In this document: piece by piece, positions 1-5,275 of the stretch
How positions within the stretch are numbered: the first letter of the stretch is position 1
Layout: every line of letters begins with the position of its first letter
Source of the DNA: Candidatus Omnitrophota bacterium
GTDB lineage: Bacteria > Omnitrophota > Gorgyraeia > 2-01-FULL-45-10
Length of the DNA stretch: 6,426 bases
Assembly: GCA_026387165.1 (NCBI GenBank)
Contig: JAPLMG010000234.1
Span: forward strand, 1-6,426
Direction: 5' to 3'
Position numbers and translations under genes: made by a program
The notes under the pieces: generated by a model
Seen by the model: the letters and a program-made list of their open reading frames with translations, nothing else
Told to the model about the DNA's origin: nothing
The model's database searches: none

Positions 1-85
1 CGACGTCCTCGGTCACCACGGGCTCCTCGATCACCACGGGTGCCTCGGCGACCGGCTCTTCGATGACGGGCTCTTCCGCGCACTG
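1..85 (-). pseudogene. Glu/Pro/Val-rich repeat tail, no start codon (fragment)
   Basis: Read on the minus strand, this stretch gives an open frame made of EEPV-like units, such as AEEPVIEEPVAEAPV, with a period of about 5-6 residues. That is typical of acidic proline-rich linkers in envelope or secreted proteins. The frame leaves the window at base 1. Upstream it hits a TGA (complement of 86-88) with no ATG or TTG after it; only internal GTG codons are present. The N-terminal part is therefore missing, perhaps because the gene was cut by the repeat-rich DNA to the right. The plus strand is also open here as a Ser/Thr/Gly-rich frame ending at 105-107, so the coding strand is not certain. The fragment is too short and repetitive to assign a function. 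Confidence 0.35.
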
Positions 86-218
86 TCATAGAAAATTCGA
101 GGGGTGACGCGTTTCAGGTTTTCAGCGGCAGGTGAGACCTCGCGGGGAGAGTGCCTGAAGCGGCGTCATAAAATTTCACGTCGCTCTACGTGAGAAATCC
201 CCGAGCTCCGTGGAATTT

Positions 219-230
219 CTTACTAGTAAG
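219..230. repeat. 12-base perfect palindrome
   Basis: CTTACTAGTAAG is its own reverse complement. It sits between CCCC (199-202) and GGGG (234-237), with AAAT and ATTT outside these, so the whole of about 195-242 can fold into an imperfect hairpin. It could be a protein-binding site or simply part of the mobile-type repeat around it. Confidence 0.55.
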
Positions 231-292
231 CGAGGGGAATTTGATACCTTATGGCGATTTAGGAAAAAATTTTAAATTCCTGAAAGAAGTTA

Positions 293-312
293 AAATTTTA
301 TCAAATTTTATC
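293..312. repeat. Tandem duplication of the 10-mer AAATTTTATC
   Basis: AAATTTTATC occurs at 293-302 and again, directly abutting, at 303-312. The block is very AT-rich and lies just left of the inner inverted-repeat arm that starts at 318 with AAATTTACAT. Slippage is the simplest cause. Confidence 0.7.
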
Positions 313-317
313 CGAAT

Positions 318-354
318 AAATTTACATGCCCAATCACTCGTGTCCAAATTAGCG
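318..354 (+). repeat. Left arm of inner 37-bp inverted repeat
   Basis: This arm pairs with 498-534. Matching blocks are AAATTTACAT (318-327 with 525-534), ATCACT (333-338 with 514-519) and the 14-mer TGTCCAAATTAGCG (341-354 with 498-511). The mismatches are two compact blocks, GCCCA at 328-332 and CG at 339-340, rather than scattered changes. Confidence 0.8.
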
Positions 355-400
355 TTTTACCCTCGACGGAAAGGGCATTTTGAGATTCGATCTTTGCATA

Positions 401-490
401 CCCCTCACCCTTGCCCTCTCCCCTAAAGGGGAGAGGGGATTTCCTCATAATTTCCTCTCCCCCAAAGGGGGAGAGGATTAAGGTGAGGGG
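401..490. repeat. GC-rich REP-like double hairpin inside an outer stem
   Basis: An outer 9-bp stem, CCCCTCACC (401-409) with GGTGAGGGG (482-490), encloses two perfect hairpins. The first is CCCTCTCCCC (414-423) with GGGGAGAGGG (428-437) and a TAAA loop. The second is TCCTCTCCCCC (453-463) with GGGGGAGAGGA (467-477) and an AAA loop. The whole can fold as a three-way junction in DNA or RNA. Its sequence style resembles dispersed intergenic palindromes seen in many environmental bacterial genomes; that is recollection, not a search. No T-run follows either stem, so a classical terminator is unlikely, though the stems could still block transcription or protect RNA ends. Confidence 0.85.
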
Positions 491-497
491 GAAATTG

Positions 498-534
498 CGC
501 TAATTTGGACAGCAGTGATGCCCAATGTAAATTT
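498..534 (-). repeat. Right arm of inner 37-bp inverted repeat
   Basis: This is the partner of 318-354. It runs directly into the right arm of the outer inverted repeat (about 525-573), so on this side the two arms are uninterrupted. This makes the right side the likely intact form of the repeat end. Confidence 0.8.
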
Positions 535-614
535 GTGTCCGCTGAAGGCACGCCCCGCGAGGTCTATGCCTGCCTGGGGGCGGTAAGGACCCGTAAAAAT
601 CATAGGAAAGCGTA

Positions 615-2126
615 ATGGATAATTTGAGTGAGTTACTATTGCAGGTGCAGAAGCCAGCCAGGTATATCGGCGGAGAGTGGAACATGGTCAAAAAAGAGTG
701 GACGCCTCTCAAGGTGAAGGTCCTGCTCGCTTTTCCCGAAGTCTATGAAGTGGGGATGAGTTATCTGGGCTTAAAGATACTATACGGGATCCTGAATAAA
801 AGAGATGACTGCCTCTGTGAGCGTGTCTTTTCACCATGGACCGATTTTGAAGAGATCTTAAGAAAGAATAAGATGAGCCTCTTCTCGTTAGAATCGCACA
901 GAGCTATAAAAGAGTTCGACATCATAGGCATAAGCCTCGCCTACGAGCTCAACTATACCAACGCTTTGAATCTCTTGGATCTCGGAGGGATTCCGCTTAA
1001 GTCTTCCGAGCGCGGTGAAGACGACCCCATCGTGATCGCGGGAGGCCCGGCGTGTTACAATCCTGAGCCGATGTCCGAATTCATCGATGCGTTCGTGATA
1101 GGGGATGGAGAAGAAGTTGTGTGTGAGCTGATAGATGTTTATAAAAACTTTGTGAATCGTAAAGATAAACTGAGAGAGTTTGCGAAGATACCCGGAGTAT
1201 ACGTCCCGTCGCTATATGAAGCCGCATATAACGATGACGGGACGATAAAAAGTTTTCTGCCAAAAGAAAAAGATTTACCCCGGAAGATACAAAAGAGGGT
1301 GGTCGAAGATCTGGATAGTTCCTTCTATCCTACGGATCAGCTCGTCCCCTATATACAGATAGTCCATGACCGGATAATGCTCGAGATAATGCGCGGATGC
1401 AAGCATGCATGCAAATTCTGCCAGGCCGGAACCACTTACAGGCCAAGGCGGGAGAGGTCAAAGGAGACGATAGTAAGAATAGCTAAAGAGACGTATTCCA
1501 AAACAGGCTACGAAGAGATAACCCTTCTTTCTTTATCCAGCGGCGATCACTCGCATATAAGAGAGATAGTAGAGGAGCTTAACAGCGAGTTTAAAGAAAA
1601 GGGCGTATCCGTCTCGGTGCCGTCTCTCAGAATAGAGGATTCTCTCTCCAGGCTCCCCGCTCTCATATCGCAGGTGAAAAAGTCCGGGCTTACATTCGCG
1701 CCTGAAGCCGGAAGCGAGTGCTTAAGAAAAGTTATCAGTAAGAATATCGATATGGAAAAACTTGTGGAAGTTTTAAGGGAATCATACAGATCCGGATGGA
1801 GGAGAGTAAAATTATATTTCATGATAGGATTGCCTTCCGAGAAAGATGAGGATCTGGAGGATATTGTGAAGCTTCTCTATAAAGTATCGAACTTAAAGCG
1901 CGAGATTGACGGCAAGGACGCTCAAGTGACGTATTCGCTTCCGGTGACAGAAGGCTCTCCCGAGTGGTGCATGAAGCATGGAGAAGAGGCGCCAGGTTTG
2001 ACGGATGGAGAGAGCATTTCAATTTCAATTTATGGCTCGAATCTTTTAAAGAGAAGGGCCTCGATCCGGACTTTTACGCGGCCCGCAGAAGAGGCCCGGA
2101 CGAGATCCTGCCATGGAATTTCATAG
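615..2126 (+). CDS. TIGR03960-type radical SAM protein, frameshifted (broken gene)
   Basis: This is a predicted iron-sulfur radical SAM enzyme of the uncharacterised TIGR03960 type, often encoded with or fused to a DUF2344 partner; its substrate is unknown. The start at 615 gives the usual opening (QKPARYIGGEWN) and has an AGGAA-type ribosome site at 605-609. Residues about 33-200 resemble a B12-binding-like domain (IAGGPACYNPEP, VIGDGEEV). The radical SAM core spans about 245-440. Its CxxxCxxC cluster motif is C262, C266 and C269, followed by LSLSSGDHS (305-313), FAPEAGSE (361-368) and KLYFMIGLPSE (399-409). Homology stops near residue 438: the last 65 or so residues are out-of-frame translation to the stop at 2124-2126. 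The family's VPKPHTPFQW-type segment is absent, and the true C-terminal part continues in another frame. The protein is probably non-functional, unless the break is an assembly error. Family call is strong; the break is read from the sequence. Confidence 0.9.
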   Translation: MDNLSELLLQVQKPARYIGGEWNMVKKEWTPLKVKVLLAFPEVYEVGMSYLGLKILYGILNKRDDCLCERVFSPWTDFEEILRKNKMSLFSLESHRAIKEFDIIGISLAYELNYTNALNLLDLGGIPLKSSERGEDDPIVIAGGPACYNPEPMSEFIDAFVIGDGEEVVCELIDVYKNFVNRKDKLREFAKIPGVYVPSLYEAAYNDDGTIKSFLPKEKDLPRKIQKRVVEDLDSSFYPTDQLVPYIQIVHDRIMLEIMRGCKHACKFCQAGTTYRPRRERSKETIVRIAKETYSKTGYEEITLLSLSSGDHSHIREIVEELNSEFKEKGVSVSVPSLRIEDSLSRLPALISQVKKSGLTFAPEAGSECLRKVISKNIDMEKLVEVLRESYRSGWRRVKLYFMIGLPSEKDEDLEDIVKLLYKVSNLKREIDGKDAQVTYSLPVTEGSPEWCMKHGEEAPGLTDGESISISIYGSNLLKRRASIRTFTRPAEEARTRSCHGIS

Positions 2127-2176
2127 ATATAGGCTTCGGTATCTCGCCTCACGTTGACAACTCCGCATCTGTATAG
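1910..2176 (+). pseudogene. Displaced C-terminal part of the radical SAM gene
   Basis: A different frame from the one used at 615 is open here (preceding stop TGA at 1907-1909). From about 1928 it reads DVFASGDRRLSRVVHEAW, then RFDGWREHF, GLDPDFY and DEILPWNFIDIG. These are the hallmark C-terminal blocks of TIGR03960 proteins. No ribosome site or proper ATG supports separate translation; the first candidate start is GTG at 1964. In intact relatives about 50 residues lie between the VTVS-like block and GDRRL. Here they meet at about bases 1920-1931, so an internal deletion whose length is not a multiple of three fits best. After IDIG the tail (to TAG 2174-2176) no longer looks like the family. 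Confidence 0.8.
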
Positions 2177-2182
2177 TATACT
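2154..2182 (+). promoter_or_regulatory. Sigma70-type promoter for the pilus-related cluster
   Basis: TTGACA at 2154-2159 is a perfect -35 box. It is followed by a 17-base spacer and TATACT at 2177-2182, one base from the TATAAT consensus. Transcription would start near 2189, leaving a leader of about 40 bases before the ATG at 2230. The promoter lies within the end of the broken radical SAM reading frame. It is the only strong promoter visible ahead of the four genes to the right, so it probably drives all of them. Confidence 0.75.
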
Positions 2183-2217
2183 TAACATAAATAAATCGAG
2201 ATCACAGTGAACGCTCC

Positions 2218-2225
2218 AAGGAGGT
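2218..2225 (+). promoter_or_regulatory. Strong ribosome binding site AAGGAGGT
   Basis: AAGGAGGT matches the anti-Shine-Dalgarno almost fully, with five bases between the GGAGG core and the ATG at 2230. It fixes the start of the GGDEF-family gene and predicts efficient translation. It is far stronger than the sites of the downstream genes. Confidence 0.9.
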
Positions 2226-2229
2226 ATTC

Positions 2230-3648
2230 ATGAAGGGTTTCTTCAAGAAGGTGTTTCTTGTTCCCAAAGGGCTCCGTTTCAAGCTTTTGATAGCCTTCAG
2301 CCTCATGTCCATCATACCTATCTTAGCCTGCGCCTATCTTATTTTTTCGCATACTTTCCCTGCGATGTCGGACGTGACAAGCGTGACAACGGTTGTGCTC
2401 TTATCGGCGATCATATCCACTCTCGGCCTTGCCCTCGCCAAAAGGATGGTGGATCCCGTAATAAATATGGCCATAGAGGCGAAGATGATAGCGGGCGGCG
2501 AGTTCGACAGAGAGATATCGGTCCGCGCTGACGATGAGGTCGGTATTCTCGGAGAATCCATAAACGCGATGACGCAGAAGATGCGCCTGAACCTCGATGA
2601 GTTGAGGAGTTTCGGCCAGAAGATCAAAGAGCTGAACGTGGATATTCATAAAAAGGTGCTCGCGCTATCCAGCCTTTTGCAGATAAGCGATCTTATAGCC
2701 GGGGGCTCCGCTAACTTAGATACGGTGCTGGAGCTGTCCGTTCAGAAAGTGGCGATGGTATTAGACGAAGGTTTTTGTGTATTCTACATGATCCCGAAAG
2801 AAGGGAGCGGCGAATTTCTGCCGAGGGCCTATTCAAATATTCAAAGGGAAGCCCTTCTGGGCGTCGTAGTAAAAAAAGGCGAGGGGTTTCTCGGCCGCAT
2901 AATCGAAGATAAGAAGCTCTTCATTGTTGATAATACCACGGAGATGACCGGCGAGGTGAAGGAGCTCAAGTCGTCCAATAAAATCGAAAATATGGCAGCC
3001 GTCCCCATATATTCAGGCAATAAGATTTTAGGACTGCTCGTGGTCGGAAATAGGCAGGACGACTATCAATACAGGGCCGACGATCTGGACTTGATCAAGA
3101 TATTCGCAAAACAGATCACCATAGCTGTAGAGAACGATATCTGGATAAAGAAGAGCAGAGAGCTCTTGATCAAAGACGACCTTACGGACCTTTATTCCAA
3201 GGACTATGTTTTGTCCAGGCTCGATGAAGAGATCCGGCGCGCCATATTTTACCAGAGGCCATGCTCTTTTATACTGTTCAGCATAGATAATTTTGAGAGC
3301 CTGCGTGAAACAAGGGGCGAGCTTGCCGCGGAGGATGTCATAAAGAGGGTCGCTAAGCTCATAAGGGATAATACGACTCCCGTCGGCAAGGCCGCGCGGA
3401 TAAGCGGCAATGAGTTCGGCATGCTGCTGCCCGAGAAGAATAAAAGACAGGCCGCGTATATAGCGGAGGAAGTACGAAAGCAGATAGAGGCGGCGAATTT
3501 TTCGCGTGAAGGCAGTCTCAAGATAACAGTTTCCGGAGGTGTGAGCGAGAACCCCATAGACGGTTCGACGCAGGAAGAGCTCTTTAAGAAGGCGACGGAG
3601 CTATTGGGCAATGCCAAGAGTATGGGTAAGAATAGGATAACAGCGTAA
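2230..3648 (+). CDS. Membrane HAMP-GAF-GGDEF protein with degenerate GGDEF site
   Basis: The 472-residue protein has two membrane helices (about 18-39 and 52-70) joined by only about a dozen outside residues, so there is no periplasmic sensor domain. A HAMP linker (about 71-123, with DPV at 75-77) and a helical linker follow, then a GAF domain (about 145-303) that would sense an intracellular ligand. A GGDEF-fold domain fills about 312-472: DDLTDLYS at the start (316-323) and NAKSMGKNRI at the end (461-470) are family hallmarks. The signature is SGNEF (392-396) in place of GGDEF. The first metal-binding Asp of the DIDxFK block is Ser351, and the usual guanine-contact Asn and Asp positions read Arg and Glu. 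No RxxD inhibitory site precedes the signature. Diguanylate cyclase activity is therefore unlikely; a sensor, GTP-binding or partner-docking role is inferred. It is the first gene after the strong promoter and lies 61 bases ahead of pilT, suggesting control of the pilus motor. Confidence 0.93.
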   Translation: MKGFFKKVFLVPKGLRFKLLIAFSLMSIIPILACAYLIFSHTFPAMSDVTSVTTVVLLSAIISTLGLALAKRMVDPVINMAIEAKMIAGGEFDREISVRADDEVGILGESINAMTQKMRLNLDELRSFGQKIKELNVDIHKKVLALSSLLQISDLIAGGSANLDTVLELSVQKVAMVLDEGFCVFYMIPKEGSGEFLPRAYSNIQREALLGVVVKKGEGFLGRIIEDKKLFIVDNTTEMTGEVKELKSSNKIENMAAVPIYSGNKILGLLVVGNRQDDYQYRADDLDLIKIFAKQITIAVENDIWIKKSRELLIKDDLTDLYSKDYVLSRLDEEIRRAIFYQRPCSFILFSIDNFESLRETRGELAAEDVIKRVAKLIRDNTTPVGKAARISGNEFGMLLPEKNKRQAAYIAEEVRKQIEAANFSREGSLKITVSGGVSENPIDGSTQEELFKKATELLGNAKSMGKNRITA

Positions 3649-3662
3649 TTCATAACGAATTA

Positions 3663-3686
3663 GTAGGCAGGTAAACATCAGCCTAC
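3663..3686 (+). other. Small hairpin between the GGDEF gene and pilT
   Basis: GTAGGC (3663-3668) can pair with GCCTAC (3681-3686) around a 12-base loop. No T-run follows, so this is not a classical terminator. It lies just ahead of the pilT ribosome site AGGAG (3697-3701) and could tune RNA stability or pilT translation. The stem is short and may be chance. Confidence 0.4.
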
Positions 3687-3709
3687 CATGACTAACAGGA
3701 GAGAAGGAT

Positions 3710-4774
3710 ATGCCAAAAAATATCAATGATCTGCTGCAGCTGATGGTGGAGAAGGGAGCGTCGGATCTGCATATATCCGCGGGAGCGACGATCCAGATCA
3801 GAATAGATGAAAAACTCGTTCCGATAGATGATCATATTCTTTCGCAGGAAGAATCGAAGGCGCTGTCATATAGCACGTTAAGCGAGAGCCAGATAAAGAA
3901 GTTTGAGCGCGATCTGGAGCTCGATATGGCATTCGGAGTTAAAAGTCTGGGCCGTTTCAGGACCAACGTATTTCAACAACGGGGCACAATAGGCTGCGCT
4001 ATAAGGCTTATCCCACACGATGTATGGTCTTTTGAACGGTGCGGCCTTCCCCCCAACGTCGTGATTGACCTCTGTAAAAAACCGAAGGGACTCGTTCTTA
4101 TCACGGGCGCGACGGGAAGCGGAAAAAGCACCTCGTTGGCATCAATGATAAACTGGATAAATGAAGACCGAAATTGTCATATTGTAACCGTAGAGGATCC
4201 CAGAGAATTTGTACACACCAATAAAAAAGCAATTGTGCATCAGCGTGAAATTTACAGAGATACCCATTCATTTGACGCAGCCCTGCGGCATGTCCTGCGC
4301 CAGGATCCCAACGTCATACTTATAGGCGAACTAAGAGATCTGGAAACTATAGAATCGGCGCTCATAATCGCGGAGACCGGGCATCTTGTATTCGCGACAT
4401 TACATACTTCGGACTGCGTTCAGACCATCAACAGGATCATTGACGTATTTCCCGCGCACCAGCAGCAGCAGATACGCACGCAGCTCTCTTTTGTCCTGAT
4501 AGGAGTATTATCACAGCAATTGATACCGAAGCAGGGGAGCACCGGCCGTGTCCTGGCCATGGAGATATTGCTGTCCAACCCTGCCTTAAGGAGCCTCATA
4601 AGAGAATCTAAGGCCCATCAGATCTATTCGATAATGCAGACATCCCAAAAGGAAGGTATGAAGACGATGAACCAGGCTCTTTACGAATTATACCAGAAGA
4701 AACTTATAGTCTATGAGGATGCTTTCGCGAGAAGTACGGATACGGATGACCTTGCAAGGCTATTCAAAAAATAA
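3710..4774 (+). CDS. pilT: Type IV pilus retraction ATPase PilT
   Basis: PilT is the cytoplasmic hexameric ATPase that powers pilus disassembly and retraction. The protein has 354 residues, close to the usual 345-350 or so. The N-terminal PAS-like domain opens with the family's SDLHISAG (18-25). The ATPase core shows Walker A GATGSGKST (133-141), the Asp box IVTVEDPREF (158-167) with Glu162, Walker B IGELRDLE (205-212) and the His box AETGHLVFATLHT (221-233). The C-terminal retraction motif AIRNLIR is present as ALRSLIR (292-298), which separates PilT from PilB and GspE. The N-to-S change in that motif and Arg165 in the Asp box, where Ile or Val is usual, are mild departures. The start has AGGAG eight bases upstream. 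It lies between a GGDEF-family regulator and the MshEN/PilB-type genes, all on one strand. Confidence 0.97.
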   Translation: MPKNINDLLQLMVEKGASDLHISAGATIQIRIDEKLVPIDDHILSQEESKALSYSTLSESQIKKFERDLELDMAFGVKSLGRFRTNVFQQRGTIGCAIRLIPHDVWSFERCGLPPNVVIDLCKKPKGLVLITGATGSGKSTSLASMINWINEDRNCHIVTVEDPREFVHTNKKAIVHQREIYRDTHSFDAALRHVLRQDPNVILIGELRDLETIESALIIAETGHLVFATLHTSDCVQTINRIIDVFPAHQQQQIRTQLSFVLIGVLSQQLIPKQGSTGRVLAMEILLSNPALRSLIRESKAHQIYSIMQTSQKEGMKTMNQALYELYQKKLIVYEDAFARSTDTDDLARLFKK

Positions 4775-4775
4775 C

Positions 4776-4810
4776 CCTTCGGACCCCTCGACGGTGCTCG
4801 GGATCGAAGG
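4776..4810 (+). promoter_or_regulatory. Imperfect hairpin overlapping the next gene's ribosome site
   Basis: CCTTCG (4776-4781) pairs with CGAAGG (4805-4810), and CCC (4785-4787) can pair with GGG (4800-4802) inside. The element fills most of the 48-base gap after pilT. Its right arm includes the AAGG of one of two candidate Shine-Dalgarno sites (AAGGA 4807-4811; AGGGG 4813-4817) for the MshEN gene at 4823, so folding could lower its translation. The sequence also resembles half of a dispersed CTTCGAC/GCTCGGG-type intergenic palindrome, which is recollection only. No T-run follows. Confidence 0.45.
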
Positions 4811-4822
4811 ATAGGGGCATAA

Positions 4823-5272
4823 ATGGCGCAGGCAAGAAGATTGATAACGAAACAGCTGGGAGAGCTTCTTCTCGAGAAGGGGATCATAAACCAGGCCCAG
4901 CTCGATAAGGCCCTGAAGATCCAGAAAGAGAAGAGCGGGCTCATAGGCCAGATCTTCGTTACGCTGGGTTATGTCAAAGAAGAGGAGATAGCCCAGGTAC
5001 TGACGGTCCAATATGGTTTTCCCTACCTGCCCTTAGAGAGCTACGAGATAAGCACCGATATGATAAAACTTATACCGGAGAACGTCGCCAGGCAATACAA
5101 TCTTATCGCCATAGATAAGATAGGAAACCTTCTCACCATATCGATGTCGAACCCTCTCAACATACAGGCCGCCGAAGATATAGAGATGCTTTCCGGCTGC
5201 AAAGTCCAGGTCTTTATAAGCACTATGACCGATATAGCCAACGCGATAAAAAAGTACTACGGTAAAACTTAA
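4823..5272 (+). CDS. Stand-alone MshEN (T2SSE N-terminal) domain protein
   Basis: The 149-residue protein consists of only the MshEN fold that normally forms the N-terminus of PilB/GspE/MshE ATPases; there is no ATPase core. Two 24-residue motifs, at 11-34 (QLGELLLEKG... ending in Q34) and 40-63 (LIGQIFVTLG... ending in Q63), are separated by exactly five residues, as in the c-di-GMP-binding MshE domain. The usual Arg of each RLG is replaced (Gln11, Leu40), but both glycines and both closing glutamines remain. The second subdomain (about 70-149) has IPENVARQYNLIAID and SNPLN blocks and ends in KKYYGKT. It is probably a small c-di-GMP or partner-binding regulator of the pilus motor; binding is inferred. 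The start at 4823 follows AGGGG by five bases. The stop at 5270-5272 is followed after three bases, in the same frame, by the ATPase gene, whose N-terminus is a paralogous copy of this whole protein. Confidence 0.88.
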   Translation: MAQARRLITKQLGELLLEKGIINQAQLDKALKIQKEKSGLIGQIFVTLGYVKEEEIAQVLTVQYGFPYLPLESYEISTDMIKLIPENVARQYNLIAIDKIGNLLTISMSNPLNIQAAEDIEMLSGCKVQVFISTMTDIANAIKKYYGKT

Positions 5273-5275
5273 GAG

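Larger units (their letters stand above)
177..317. other. AT-rich block interrupting the left arm, between AAATTT copies
   Basis: This stretch of about 140 bases is AT-rich and has no counterpart in the right arm of the surrounding inverted repeat. AAATTT occurs just before it (171-176) and just after it (318-323), which would fit a duplicated insertion target, although AAATTT is common in this AT-rich DNA. Inside are a stem TCACGT/ACGTGA (176-181 with 188-193), a perfect 12-base palindrome CTTACTAGTAAG (219-230) enclosed by CCCC/GGGG (199-202 with 234-237), and a tandem 10-mer (293-312). A GTG-started frame from 190 into the repeat at 426 exists but lacks a ribosome site and a recognisable domain. 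Confidence 0.35.
128..573. mobile_element. Composite palindromic element (possible MITE-like remnant)
   Basis: Two sets of inverted repeats share one right arm. Outer set: 128-176 pairs imperfectly with about 525-573. It includes a perfect 13-mer, AGACCTCGCGGGG at 135-147 against 553-565, plus GTGCCT 151-156 against 546-551, AGCGG 159-163 against 539-543 and GCAGG 128-132 against 569-573. Inner set: 318-354 against 498-534, 37 bases with 30 matches, including a perfect 14-mer, TGTCCAAATTAGCG at 341-354 against 498-511. On the right the two arms are continuous. On the left they are separated by 177-317. No transposase is present and no clear target-site duplication flanks the whole. It could be a non-autonomous element, a large intergenic repeat or the relic of one. 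The pairing is seen directly; the mobile nature is inferred. Confidence 0.5.

Noticed and set aside
190..426. GTG-started 78-codon plus-strand frame in the left repeat region
   Set aside because: It lies across the AT-rich block and runs into the GC-rich hairpin, where the HPCPLP-type ending is just translated palindrome. There is no ribosome site and no domain; treated as chance.
401..490. CRISPR array or rho-independent terminator
   Set aside because: The repeats are inverted, not direct with spacers, and no T-run follows either stem.
574..614. Promoter directly ahead of the radical SAM gene
   Set aside because: No convincing -35/-10 pair was found between the repeat end and the start codon.
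500..712. Minus-strand 70-codon frame over the start of the radical SAM gene
   Set aside because: It overlaps the inverted-repeat arm and a well-supported plus-strand gene, with no recognisable protein features.
3249..3653. Minus-strand 134-codon frame opposite the GGDEF domain
   Set aside because: It is a shadow of a clearly coding plus-strand region and has no domain of its own.
3663..3686. Terminator between the GGDEF gene and pilT
   Set aside because: The stem is only six pairs with a 12-base loop and lacks a T-tract, so read-through into pilT is expected.
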